DNA of 64,000 bases. It comes from Kappaphycus alvarezii. Taxonomy: Eukaryota > Rhodophyta > Florideophyceae > Gigartinales > Solieriaceae. Within the stretch, counting starts at the first letter, position 1, and every line of letters starts with the position of its first letter. Shown in pieces: positions 1-12,114 of the stretch. The notes below the pieces were generated by a model that ran no database searches, was not told the DNA's origin, and saw nothing but the letters and a program-made list of their open reading frames with translations. The DNA is taken from NCBI GenBank assembly GCA_002205965.3, contig NADL03000762.1, positions 124,001 through 188,000 of the forward strand, in the 5' to 3' direction. Position numbers and translations under genes: made by a program.

Positions 1-700
1 AGTACAACGTCAACCCGATAGAAATGCTGACTGACGTACTCACCTTCGCACATTGTGCGTGACATTATGCTCAACTTGCTTTCACCTCCAAAAACGCCGC
101 AGATCATGTTGCATGCAGATGCAGATAGTGCAAGTATCATTTGCAGGAAGAGCAAAAAGTTGCCTACCTACTCGTGTGGATTACATGTAATAATTGGATC
201 AAGCCTCTGGGGGTTTTATGCTTGGGTCTTCCCTTTGTTTGCGAAGGATGCAAAGGTGAGCTGTTGTAAGCAAGTGTAGTACAGTAATTTACGTAAGTCA
301 GATTTATCATCGCGAAAGAAGTCATGCGAGTAATAGTCCAATTTTCCATTTTGCGCCTTAGACGGGGTAAGTGGGGTTGTTTTTGTTTTTTTAAATGGTG
401 TAAAGGTTGGAAATCCCATGAATTTGCATTCGTACTATGATTCAGGATCTTCACTACGAGCAACGGAGCTCTCCCGACTAAACAGTAGCTGTCAACCTAA
501 CATGGCGTGTGCAAGGGATGAAAACATTTGCTCAAATTGTGCGACGCTTTAATTTACTTTGGATACCCCACGAGTTGCAAAAAGAGTTAGTGTTGAGCAA
601 TTGTTGTCTGGTCTCGAGTTAGGTATATACTGCTGGGCTCCTAGCTGCAGTTGGGTGAGCCTTTGTCAAGACTTGCCTCCGAAGGCAAGCTTTCATGCGG

Positions 701-737
701 TATTCTGCACTATATTCGTATTCTGCACTATATTCGT
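701..737. repeat. 18-bp tandem duplication
   Basis: The unit TATTCTGCACTATATTCG occurs twice in a row without mismatch. No gene is associated with it. Confidence 0.85.
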
Positions 738-3700
738 AAAGAAGAAAGTTACAACATGCACTTGCTGCTGTTGCAGGATTGCCCCATGCTAATTAGTGTT
801 CTTGGCAAAAAAGCCGACCCTATTTCTCAATTATGAAACACCCTGAATTTTCCCCTTGTTGTCTCCGAAGTCCACTTCAGTACTGTACAGCTTTTCTTCC
901 TCGAAGGCGCTAAATTTGTAATTACGCGGTGCAGTACCGAGCCACGCTGTCAGATCATGTCAAACCATCGGTGTCAGTAGTATGTGGATTTACGGTCGTG
1001 GACATTACTAGCGATGGTACCTATTTTTCATCGCCACTTGAGGGCCCACCTCTCGACAGGGGGAAAAGTTTGGGTGCTTCACTGCTTAGTGGCACTGACG
1101 GATGTGAACTCGCCGTCGAACTCTTAGTAGGTGCTCTCGGTAGGTGTACGGTACTGGTGAAAAAATGCATGGACAATTACAACAGGAGCTGTTGGATTTG
1201 CAAAAATTTGACAGTACTGCTCCAAGGATCCCACTATCAACTACTGTAAGTTGCTACGTATGATGAAGGATAAATGGAAAAATAAGCATTTCCCGTTTCC
1301 GCTTAAAAGAGTTATGCGAAGATTGGGAGTCCTAGGAACTTTCATTCTACCCATGTTGCAGAAAGTCTGTGTAATTTAAGTTTATCTCAACAGAGAACCT
1401 TTCACGCAATTTGTCCCTTGCGGTTTCCTAGCCAGTGCAAATTCAGTGTCCAGAGTACAAATTGTAATCACATGGGTCCAAGTGTACTCGTATGAGTACA
1501 TAACTCTAACAACTAGATTTTATGTAAACTTTTGACAGAATGACAACATTAACATTTCTCTGCATCTAATAGAACCTCTAGTTAGTCTACCGCACAAAAT
1601 TCGGCGGAGCCCACACCTCGATCCTCCAGGATATTCCATGCCACAACCGACCACATCTCTAATATTAAAGCACCCCTTATTCCCCCCTCATCTATTCACT
1701 TGAGCTCAAAGTTTCGCGAAATCAAAAAATAAACCCCAAAGATTACCCTCATCAATAAGCCGAAACCCGTCTAAACGCTTGTACAAACCTTGTAAAGTCA
1801 GCAGGTGAGTGTCAAAGACTATACTGTTCTGTTTGGAGAAATAGGCACGTCAACATACCGTGGTCATCATCCAAGTTGAAATATCTACCGGAAGATGTGA
1901 GACTTCAGTTACGGAGGACTTTTCCATCCAGAACAGGGCAAAGCGGGTAAGCTTGACACTTACCAACATCAAGCCAAGAGAAGCATCTGCAGTTAACCCA
2001 GCAACGTGTAGTATTACGGTATCCCGCAGGTTGATGACCCATGTATAGGGGAGGCGGTGCTTTCGATCTGGGTTGCTGAAAGCCAGGTGGTCAGGAGTGT
2101 AAGGAGCTAGGAGGGATAGGGGCGTTTATTTCTGTCCGCCCAAGAGGAAATACCATGAATGGGGCTGGTAATCTGGCTGGAGATCACTGTTAGGGTCCTA
2201 GCATACAGTACAGACTCATGAATGTGTCACATAAACCGTGCGGTAAGCACAGTTCAGGTGGTCAACGAAGGCGAGCTCCCTGCTCAGCCTTGAATCCTTG
2301 ATTGCGAAGTGGTATCCACGACATGATGGATGCAAAGGACTGAACCTTAGTGGGAATAGACTTTAAAGTAGTAAGAGTGTAGAGGTAGGTCCGCCTGGTT
2401 ACACAGGCCGGGGAGTCCTTAGTGTGTAGTAAAGAATGTAACCAACTTTAGGCCCTGAGATTCCCCCTTGGGTTTCCGAGGCATCAGCGCCGTCCTGTTA
2501 ATTCAACCCCAGCTAGTTTAAACGCTCTCTCATTAATGCCTTAAATCTCTTGCTTTCGTGGTTACTGTTTATCCATTTTGTTAAAAGTTTCCCCTTTAGT
2601 TTGTATTTGCTCTACCACACTGATTTAACACTGAGGAACTCTTCCACAGATTTTTATCCCGTACAATTTTACATACATTGGAGAAATTTGCTGCCGAGCT
2701 CGAGCTTACAGAATTGTCAGCCTTCAGAAGAGAGCCTCAAGATAGCAATGAAATGAACAGTGGAGGGGGCATATGCAAAGAACTTCATGGAAAACCTAGG
2801 ACCAACAAGGAAGTATTATTACATTTGAACCTATCGAGGTAGTATTTTCTTGGAGTTTATCAATGTGGCATTGGCTGTGGAATATAATTGGTCTCGTAAA
2901 GTGCATCCAAATTCAAGATCATAACAAGTTAAGAACATTCGTACGAATTTTCTTTTGTATGTTTTCCCTTCTGCACAAGGTCGCAATTACCAAGCATCCA
3001 AACCAAAAAAATCGCGAAATATGCATGGTAAGCTGATGAGACTCTAACATTTTTTTGCATTAATGTTTTTTCTCATATTACTATGCAGATAAGAGTTCAC
3101 TAACCATATCCGATGACATTCTATTTGCGGTGTCTGGTAAAATAATTTCGAGGAAACCCTTCGAAGCACGGGTCTCATGTATTACCTCCAACCGTTAAAG
3201 GGAAACTGGAGGCTCTGACAGAAGATGTTTGGTAATTAGTAGATTAATGGACGCTAAAATGCCCCATAGGAGGTCAACTATTTAGCCATCAGAGAGAATT
3301 TTCGTGGATGAAAGCATGTCACGCTGGTACGGAAAGGGGGAAAGCTTGATTCCAGAAGGAATCCCCTACTACGTGTCTATGGAACGTAATCCTGAAATAG
3401 ATGTGAAATAAAGACTATATACTGCGGTATTAGTGACATTGGATTGAATTTATAAATTGTTTCGTCTGCATCTGAAAGCATCAATCGGCGTTACGAGTCG
3501 AATTTACCTCTTGTAATTTCTACTATTCTTCGCCGTAAGGAACCTTGATTCCATTCAAATCGACTTATTTGGATTGATTATGCGCTCGCATCTGTGGCTA
3601 CAGCAAATGTGCTTTTCCAGTATGGACTGGGATTTATAGGCACCATCAAGAATACAAAAAGACTGTTTCCTATGGAACTTTTGTCAGGACAGGAAATTTT

Positions 3701-6223
3701 CAGGCACAGAGATCATATTTGCATAGCAACTCAAAGAACATAAAGCTGCCCCTCTATGAGGCTGTACTGTAAATTTGTACAGACAGGGGATATTTTGTCA
3801 GTATTTTCGGTACAAATATTACGTTAGGGCATATCTTAATATCTCTGTGTTTGTATTCTGGCAATGAAACTTTACATTTGGAAATTGAAATGCCAGTTCC
3901 AGAGGTTTCCAGTACATACTATGAAACGTACCTACGGATTGACAGGCGTAATAGATGCTTGCCGTATGATATTGGCCTAGAGAAGAAATTAGAAGTAAAT
4001 GATTAGTCGTTACGGTTTAATACATATTTTCTTTCAATTCGAATATTTGGCTCATTGCTTCTATAGGAGAGCTTGACGTCTGCAATAAATGGCAAGTATC
4101 AAAACATTTTGTGCAAAAGTTTGAAGGCAACTCCTTGACAATTCATTTGATGCTATTAGCCTTCGCATATCTCAACATTGAAGTTCCCAAAAACTGCATT
4201 TCCTCATTCTCCTGAGGCATTATAATCCAATTGATGCCTACGGCGAAATGACACAATGTAGGCATTGAGCCTTCGACTACAGCGGCGTTTCAAAGCAGAT
4301 GGAAAGTCTGAAAATCTCATAAGAAGTACAAATATATCTTCTTTGACTGTTTAAGTTGGGGATAAAGGTATGGATATGTCATTCAGAGATGGCACGTAAC
4401 CGCTTTCAAAAATATTTTCGCGATTTACAAGTCTGTAGTAATTACATTGTGCTTTATACTACTCTATAGTGATGTTTAATTGTCACAATTACGTTACTTG
4501 TAGGATAAATGAGTAAAAATTAAAAAATGTACTGTTTGAGCATGGATACCTACAATTATGATTCGCGTAGTTAGACTTTCGGGATGAGAATACGTACCTA
4601 TGGCGTGATTTCCCTTTAAGAGTGATCAGAGAATTAAACCATTTGATAATGTTCAAGTTGGTGCTTTAAGGCAAACTGAGGTAGCAGAAGAAGTAAGAAT
4701 AGTAGCAACAGATATCCTTGCATAAGAGACAAAAAAAGTTTCGAACAATATCCTGAAGTTAAAATAATCACAACTATAAGAAGGAGTTCGCAAAGAAACT
4801 GAAAGAAACAACAGTTAATTGGAATTTAATGACAAGACAACTGAGTACCTCAGCTTTCTGGTACGACTTACCTCCAAAGCACCATCAAAAGCCATGGCGA
4901 CTACTGAAAATTTCGGTCCATTCGCAATTGCTTCGCATATCTTTTTTATCAATAAATGATACCAGAGGACTAAATATTGGAGGGATTGAAAAAACTATGG
5001 TTATGTGAAAAAGGAAATAGAAGGATTGCCGAGAGTCACTAAAGAATTTTTGGAGTGAAGGCCCTCGAAACCTCCGAATTTATACATAATTACAAATATT
5101 TATCATCATGAGGGTGGATGATAATTAATAATCATCCGTTTGACCTACAAATAAGCGCGATATGCCACCCAGGCCATCTTTTGGTAATTAAATTGTCCGA
5201 ATGGAGCTATCATGGACAAAAAATATTTACTGAAAAACGTAAATTATATTGATACGAATGCAAGATATATGTTCTGACCAACGGTCTGTAATTATGGTGT
5301 TCGCTTAATTATATTGTGTTTATTTTGAACCTCAAGGGTGTTCCACAAAATCGGGAGTTTCATGCATCTTAGCTGGAATATGGATAAGCGAGAGCAGCGT
5401 ACTTGATAATTTGCAGCTTCGTGAAACTAATTAAAGGGAATAGGATTTACTGATGGCTGAGGGATGCACCGGCGCTATATATATTCGTCGAGCAGTAGTC
5501 CACAACGAAAATAATTCCAAAAAAACTTCCCATGGAGGATGAAGATTATCATGCTGAATAAAAATGGAAGGATAATAGTGGAAAAATTTGTCGGAAGTAC
5601 GGGCGGAGTGTGGAGCATGGCTGGCGGAAAGTGAAGATGGTCGAAGACATTTTACGTTTCCCATTTTTACCTATATGCGGCCTTTAAAGTTTTGAATGTT
5701 CGATGTCACCTACTTTGGTTTGAGGACACAAACTGGATCTGATGTATGCACTGTCTTCTGTTTGAGATGTACTAGAGTGCACACGCAGAAATTTGAGTAG
5801 AGCTTCGAGAATAGGTACGTAAAGATGCGGAGACCTCGAATGGACTGTCAGCTCAGACCTTTTGAGCTAAGGGAGGCAGTCTAGTCCTGACTTTGTATGG
5901 GTTTTACCAAATGCCTCTGTTTCTTGCCGAATGAAATATAAATAATTTACTCTCAGTTCTTCATGTTATGGTTCTGTACATCAAAAGTTTGTCCTACAGT
6001 ATCTCTATCACCCTATTGAAATGTCTTCATATTGCTCCTATGTCAGACAGCGTGTTCAAACAGTTTTCAAAATCTCCTGATTCCTTGAAATTAAGCCGAT
6101 ACCTGGTACAAAAATCTATAACGAGCCTCCAACGTAAGTTATATGAAAAATGCGTCCATGAACATGTCAAAATTGTATTTAGAGTGCACGAAAGGCAATG
6201 AAAAGAATTTAGTGGCATTTCCA

Positions 6224-6269
6224 GAGAGAAAGCTCGAATTGAGCTTGAGAGAAAGCTCGAATTGAGTTT
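6224..6269. repeat. 23-bp tandem duplication
   Basis: Two adjacent near-identical copies of a unit starting GAGAGAAAGCTCGAATTGAG, offset by 23 bp. They differ at one base near the end of the unit. Confidence 0.8.
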
Positions 6270-7495
6270 GATAGAAACCGTGAGTTTTTTTTATTCAATG
6301 GAGCCTTTTAATTCAGTAGTTGATATTTTAACAAAGTGTAAGAGCTCAATAAGTATTGCAATTGTCGAGCGGTAAAAAATGGATAAATTGATCAGAAAGC
6401 TCATCAATATCATGTCAATTCGCTGTGAAAAAATGATGGAGAGGAAAAAGGTGAAGTTCAATATTTCCATTACATTTCTATATTTCCATTACAATTACGT
6501 TTGAAATTGATCTCATTATTTGTGCGTATTCCTTCCCTAAACAATAGGACTAATGCAGGAGCCCTACCGAAACTATATGAAATAAAAGTTGTCTTTTTCT
6601 TCTTTTCATTGTCGGGGGGAAAACTTTGGCGCAACAATATTTCGCGAGTAAGGGTAAATCTGTACAGAATGTTTCGTTCATAGAAGACCAATTATCCTAT
6701 GTTCGTATTTCCTTAAATGAAATTAACATTTATATAAAAACCATTTAAATTTGACCCTTCAGTCAAACTCGCATGCAGTGTTGGTTCTATTTGTTTTTGT
6801 GAAAGTTATCTTTCAATCCGTCTACTAATTTCTCCCAGACCTTCAAATCACTGATCGACCCTCTTTTCGTTCCCTCTACACATTGTTTACCCTCTAAGAG
6901 TATCGTTGTCTAATCTGAAAGCCATTCGGCCAATATGACCATTGCAAGCTCGTGGTAAGAAGCGACGCATCGCTTATACCTCTTCCAGAAGAAGTCGCTT
7001 GATATTGTGGCATTATCGCTCTCGCCCACGCGTGGGGCTCAAGTTGGATGGTTAACTTTTTCAAAGCATGACATAGAGCAATAACAAACGATAAGGATTC
7101 CGTGGGGTGAACTGCACGAACGGAATTGATGAGAGAGACCAGGGTCGACGAATGGCGAGTAGCTCCAGCTTTATTCTCGTTGAAGTACTGAACTAACTAT
7201 TGCTTTTCTCCGAGAGTATGGAAAAGCCATACGCCTGCAGCACATTTTTTATACTCACCAACGGATCAGGGGACGCCTCGACGGAGATGCCGGAGGTTTA
7301 CGAGTAAACACTGTAAGAAATGACATTAATTTCCAAATAATAGATTACCCAAAAATGTCCTCTCTTTGTAAGCAGCTGTTGTAGTTTCAGATATGGTACT
7401 GTAATACAATGTATTTTAATGGTGGTAACTTAGTATTCCATATCTCTAAATGCTTAAAGTAAAGTGTAGAAAACGGGAAAAATTTGCACCAAATG

Positions 7496-7526
7496 GTACA
7501 GTACTGTACTTATTGTACTGTATTAT
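7496..7526. repeat. GTACTGTAC-type short repeat cluster
   Basis: The segment contains GGTACAGTACTGTAC followed by a second TTGTACTGTA. It is one instance of a palindromic GTAC(A/T)GTAC motif that recurs through the window, often a few hundred bases upstream of genes. It lies about 330 bp upstream of the Myb/SANT-like pseudogene. Confidence 0.6.
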
Positions 7527-7534
7527 ACTTTACA

Positions 7535-7690
7535 GGGGGGAACGGGGTTCAATTGGGTGGTTTACTTAAATTTCCGGATTAAATGAGATGGTACCGTAAA
7601 CTCAATTTTTCTGATACCGTATCAGTAGCGCAGAAGAGGCCTGATTTGAGGAGCTACTGACATATCATGCACTAAGAACGGGGATTAGAG
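7535..7690. repeat. Left copy of a direct repeat flanking the Harbinger element
   Basis: The start of this stretch, containing GGTTCAATTGGGTGGTTTAC, closely matches 10421-10462. A second matching block (AGAAGAGGCCTGATTTG here, AGACGAGGCCTTATTTG there), followed by a shared AGAACGG word, matches 10470-10530. Both copies are on the same strand and enclose the Harbinger-type gene pair. They may be remains of an older host repeat or of the element's flanks. Confidence 0.5.
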
Positions 7691-7819
7691 AGTTTACGCA
7701 ACGTATCATTTTTCACATGCCTTGCAAAATTCGGCAAACGTTGAACACGTGGTCAAAGTTTGCCCAAATTTCGGTTCCAAGTAATCTCATATTTTGGTTG
7801 TCGCCGAAAAAACGTTACG

Positions 7820-8764
7820 CCAAAATGACATCGTGATTTAACCGCCGACGAGTTGATCTGCGTCACCCGTCCTATTTCTCACACCTTTCCCACTACTGAG
7901 GCGCCGCCCCAATCTCCATCTACCATTCTAGAGCCGTCCGCACACACACCAGCCATCAGAAGCAGGCTCCGCTTCTCAACCTCGTGGGATATAATGCTGC
8001 TCAAAGCAGTTACCGCTGTGGAAGCTCACATTTGACCACATGGCAAAGCACAAAAGCACTATAAAGATGCAGTTCAAAGATTACCTGGTGCAATTCCGGC
8101 TGGTGCGCTTAATACCGTTTGCGCACCACCTCAAAAGACGCTTATCCACATATTTAAGAAGATTTTAGTAATCCACCGCGCTGCCTGTCGATTAAACGAA
8201 GCCGCGTTTGGGATAACTGAAATTCAAGGTAAAAAGAGAAACAATATTTGACGATGTAATCTTGGCGGTCGATGAATGGGAAGAGAAGCGAAGAGCAGAG
8301 AGGTACGAGTGGACTGAGCTGAACAGGACGCTGGCGTCAGTTGGTGAGGCAACTCATGCTAGGTCAAAAGGGATAGAGGTCGGTTCGAGAGAAGCCTACA
8401 GCTAGGAGCAGCAGTCGAGACCATGTGCTCGACGTCCAAATCGAAAGAGAGCCATCGCTGTTGACTCTGATGAAGAGTAGCATGAACTTATTAACGCGCA
8501 TGTTACTGCCCGTCGCGAATTGGAGGAGCGCCGCTTCAAAATGGAAAAGAGCGATTACGCTTTGATTATAAGCGGGAAGAGCGTTTAGACTCTCGCATAC
8601 AGCGCACTCAAGACCAAGAGCCGAAGCGCATGCAAATTGAGAAGAATCGTATGGAGATCGAGGCAGATAAGGCCTTGTTGGAGCGGGAAGAGCTAGGCAA
8701 TTCTATTGCAGAATGCAAGAATATGCTAACGGTCTTAAGTGCTTTATTGAAGAAACTACAGTAA
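7820..8764 (+). pseudogene. Myb/SANT-like protein with C-terminal coiled coil, probable Harbinger partner protein (decayed)
   Basis: After a Ser/Pro-rich N-terminus, one frame reads FSTSWDIMLLKAVTAVEAH and, after a TGA, continues as PHGKAQKHYKDAVQR. This is the pattern of Myb/SANT-like domains that bind transposon ends: a Trp-Asp-Ile-x-Leu-Leu-Lys start, then Gly-Lys-Ala. Further on come an Arg/Glu-rich helix (EEKRRAERYEWTELNR, ARRELEERRFKMEKSDYAL) and, after a frame change near 8555, a charged helix (RMQIEKNRMEIEADKALLE) ending KKLQ and a TAA at 8762. Several stops and at least two frame changes break the gene. Harbinger elements typically carry a transposase and a separate Myb-like protein, and a transposase relic lies tail-to-tail just downstream. 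The N-terminal limit is uncertain, because no good ATG is in frame. Confidence 0.65.
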
Positions 8765-8784
8765 AGTTTGGGAGCATAGGGTTC

Positions 8785-9911
8785 AATATATTAGCCCAGG
8801 GCTGGTGTTGGGCAGTTGAAATAAGATGGAACTTGTCCATTCCCCGCCATATAGACTCGAAATTTTGATAGTAGGGCTGCGGCCTTGTAGAGCAGAGATA
8901 TAGGTGACTTTCGAACTTTTAGTTGCCGGTTTCAGTCTTGTGACGACCATAGTTGCTTCGGATCCTTATATTTCTACTCTACTGGCTCATACACACTGCT
9001 CCAATGAGTGTTTTAGGCAGTCTCCTGATCGCTCGCTGCGATACGTGGGAATTCAGTCTGCAGTCAGGGGCGATAAATGTACGCCGCGTCCCCATATAAG
9101 CAAAATTGCCGGTCATCCATTAAGAGCGCATCTTGAAGTACAACATCTAGTCTGCTGCCTATGTATCGCGTCACATAATGGCGCAGTCCCTCTTCCGGTC
9201 TATATAGGTGAAACATCAATCCATCCGGCGTGGCCACGGATTGATATTTGAGACAATGGAATCTTTCATGTCCCGAATAGCATCACCGCTGCATAGCTTC
9301 TTTACCATCAGGTCTGCACATTTGTATAATCGCACGGTCTATGAAATCTACGCATTTGTCGAGGGAGGGCCCTTTCTCGTCTAAAACGAACGCGTATTGT
9401 GTAGCACGTCTAAGCATCAGGGAAACATGGAGCGATTCCAGCAGATGAACTTTGATTTCATTTAGAGTGTCAAGTACTTTTCAAAACATTTTGATACTAC
9501 CGAAGACCTCATTTCAAACATGGGCTCTATGTCCACCCAAATCGTTGGAAATAATAAGCGTCAAAGCATAATACACGTAGCGATAAATGAGTTCACCTTA
9601 TAGCGGGAGCGCTTTGTCCTTTCACTTCTCCAACTGATCAATTCGCTTACATTGCTGATCTGGGAAGGCCAAAAACGAAGAAGACTAAGACATCTTTCAA
9701 TTGTGAGGCTGTGGATGTTGCACGTTGTACTACTGAGGGCAGCAAAGTGTATCAGTAGGAGGCGGACATCCGATGCCGCCGTGTGATGGTGGCGCTGCAG
9801 TCTGAATAAAACTTCGTCGTCAATGTTTTCTGTCGTATCAAGATGTAATAGATGCCGTCGGTTGCGCTTGTATTGCTTGGTACATCCTATTGTGTAGTCC
9901 TTCCGCCTCAT
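8785..9911 (-). pseudogene. PIF/Harbinger-type (DDE_Tnp_4-like) transposase, decayed
   Basis: From the ATG at 9911 the frame begins MRRKDYTIGCTKQYKRNRRH and reads to about 9575. It then continues in pieces: PTIWVDIEPMFEMRSSVVSK, GPSLDKCVDFIDRAIIQM, CYSGHERFHCLKYQSVATPD and DDRQFCLYGDAAYIYRP, with LLYKAAALLSKFRVYM near the end. This matches the Harbinger order: Asp in the FIDG-like motif (here FIDR), the YSGHKR and TPDG motifs, then the second Asp in GDAAY. About 375 codons fit the usual transposase length. In-frame stops (for example before CYSGHERF and after YIYRP) and frame changes show it is inactive. It converges on the Myb/SANT-like relic, with only about 20 bp between them. Confidence 0.8.
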
Positions 9912-10002
9912 GAGTACTAAGGGCGGGGGTGAAGTGGGATCATTCTCACAACATTGATAGTTTCTGTATGCGTAATAGGGAAAAGGTTTCGGTGTTTTAC
10001 TC

Positions 10003-10160
10003 TTGGAAGATATATCCGATCTATTCCATAGTTTTCCAGACAACCAAAATCGACTCAAAAAGGGCATGCCGACACAGTAATGGGGCAGGAACTACGCTCC
10101 CTAAAATGCTACCTTCAGGCCAGCCATCAAGCAGGCCTCATTGGACATGACGGCTGCTGC
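10003..10160. repeat. Direct repeat copy 1 (LINE-derived)
   Basis: This block is about 90 percent identical by eye to 10668-10820, on the same strand and about 665 bp apart. Both include CTACCTTCAGGCCAGCCATC and GACATGACGGCTGCTGC-like words. The reverse complement encodes the AAAVMSNAACLMAGL motif found in the LINE-like relics near 16.1 and 45.9 kb. Confidence 0.75.
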
Positions 10161-10420
10161 GGCGTATGTGTAATTGAAGTTCTCTTAAAAATGAGATGGA
10201 TACATTCGCTACAAGTGTACGACTTCTAGGTCTCGAAATTTGGGCCATTTTTATTGCGTAAGATGTCTGGAATCCAGCTACTTTCAAGTTGTGGCCTTTG
10301 GTGTCGCTCAAACCCCCTTGCAACGGACGTTATTCTGGACAGGGAAAATGGGGTTAAACGGGTAGTTCAATTAAATATATGGGTAAATGGGGTGGTACCC
10401 TACACTTACTTGGAGGGGAA

Positions 10421-10530
10421 AATGGGTTCAATTGGGGTGGTTTACTTAATTTTGCTGGTAAAGCAATCGCAGACGAGGCCTTATTTGGGTAGCCACTTAC
10501 ATACCCTGAGAACGGAGGTCCTCTGGAATA
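10421..10530. repeat. Right copy of the direct repeat flanking the Harbinger element
   Basis: Pairs with 7535-7690. The shared words are GGTTCAATTGGGGTGGTTTA here, with one G fewer on the left, and the GAGGCCT block that follows. Same orientation as the left copy. Confidence 0.5.
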
Positions 10531-10667
10531 TACACACTTTCAAGTTGTGGCCTGAAGTATGGGAACTTGAAGGTTGGGACTCATACGAATCTTGTATTCA
10601 AACCATGTTGCTTGACCCATGACTTGCCTAACAGGGCATTTGAGGGGAAAAGGTTTGGGAGTTTCTC

Positions 10668-10985
10668 TTGGAAGATATATCCGATCTATCCCATGGTTTT
10701 CCAGAAAACCACAATCGACTCAAAAAGGGTATACGGACACAGTAATGGGGAAGGAACTACGCTCCCTGAAATGCTACCTTCAGGCCAGCCATCAAGCAGG
10801 CCGCATTGGACATGACAGCTGCTGCAGCGTGCCATTTGAGCCAACTGCACAGTGGCTGATAGCCCAGTCAACGAGCACGCCGTGTTGGAAGTCATCATCA
10901 ACGCGGCATGTGGCTGAAGTAAGATAGCTCTCACCTTGGAGCACTGGTCCAAGGTTCGGATGGCGACCGATCGTGCTATCTCCAT
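10668..10985 (-). pseudogene. LINE-like C-terminal fragment
   Basis: The minus-strand frame from 10985 contains KVRAILLQPHAALMMTSNTA followed by CSLTGL. A second copy of the same motif follows in another frame (AAAVMSNAACLMAGLKVAF). The same motif occurs at 16090-16160 and 45840-45920. I read it as the end of a LINE-type open reading frame, because the better copy at 45.7 kb has the ALGGWHPDA block typical of that region. It is short, broken and not functional. It overlaps direct repeat copy 2 (10668-10820). Confidence 0.45.
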
Positions 10986-11087
10986 GATCAGTGAGAACGC
11001 ATCGGGGTGCCAGCCAAGCGCGGGGAGTGCAACGGAGACAAGCCTGTTCCTACCATTTCAAATACACGTGTACTTGTAATGATGGAT

Positions 11088-11157
11088 TGTACTGTACTTA
11101 TAGATACTTAATGCAATAAAATTTACACTACATATACTGTACTGTAGTGTACTGTAT
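11088..11157. repeat. GTACTGTAC-type short repeat cluster
   Basis: Contains TGTACTGTACTTA and, 45 bp on, TACTGTACTGTAGTGTACTG. No gene lies close downstream. Confidence 0.6.
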
Positions 11158-11565
11158 GGTGCCGTATGACAGTGCGGTATTTGTAAGAACATCCAACCAT
11201 TGCTTTAATCTGAATGTTTCAGCTTTTTAATTATCATAACCAACGACTTTCCTTTTGTTCATTTATAAATTATTGTGTAGATTACCAAGAGTAATTGAGT
11301 GCATACAGTGAAATACAGTGAAAGCAGCTCGATTAAAACGTCATCAAGTCGTGAATTTGCACTGTCCGAGGACGTCTTCACTTGAAAACTCTCTGTGAGG
11401 CCAAGGTCACACATAATCCTTCAACGCCTTCCGTACTTTTGCTGTGCATACCACTTTATTTCATCAGCACATTGTACAGCACGTACGGCAGTACAGTACC
11501 GTGCCGCCCAGCTTCAAGGTCACAGGACACAGCTAATTTGCGTCATAGAGCTTTCCGTACATACT

Positions 11566-11683
11566 GTAATACAAAAAATGGTCCTCCCCTCATTTAATAC
11601 AGGAAATGGTCCTCCCTTCACGTAATACAGGAAATGGTCCTCCCTTCACGTAAGACAGGAAATGGTCCTCCCCTCGTGTAATC
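11566..11683. repeat. 29-bp minisatellite, four imperfect units
   Basis: The core AAATGGTCCTCCC recurs about every 29 bp four times, separated by ACGTAATACAGG-like spacers. The first unit is the most divergent. It lies about 400 bp upstream of the acidic-repeat gene. Confidence 0.85.
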
Positions 11684-12114
11684 CAGCAACCTACAACGAT
11701 CCCGCCCCTAACTTCTCCAACCGTCATTTCCAAATTTACTTCCATTTTATCTAGATATTTTTATACTGTATTTAACCCTCTGAATCGACCCCGAATCAAG
11801 TCCCTTTTCCCTTTTAGCTTACCTCCTCCTCCAAATTCGCCTTTTTTTGAGAAGAAGGGCGCAAATGCACTATTGCAAAATCCCTTGCAGATTTATTTTA
11901 CCTATTCCTAATCTATAGAACCTGCCCCGGGAGCCTATTTAAACCCCTTTATTCTAAGTTCCAAATGCCCCCGATCATTTTACTCATCACCCCTCTCCCC
12001 CACACACCCAAAGCACCCCACATTGCCTCCTGTTCCCCAACTTCTATCACAATGAGCAACCTTCGCCCCTCTGTCCCTATTTCCAAAAAACCGCCCTTCC
12101 CGTTCCATCAATGG

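Larger units (their letters stand above)
1..7495. other. Gene-poor region, no recognisable gene
   Basis: I see no convincing coding sequence here. The longest open frames (for example 929-1249) are short, use no recognisable motif and have no neighbouring frames that continue them. The DNA becomes AT-rich from about 2.5 kb to 6.9 kb. Only short tandem duplications stand out. It probably consists of old, unrecognisable repeats and intergenic DNA. Confidence 0.5.
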
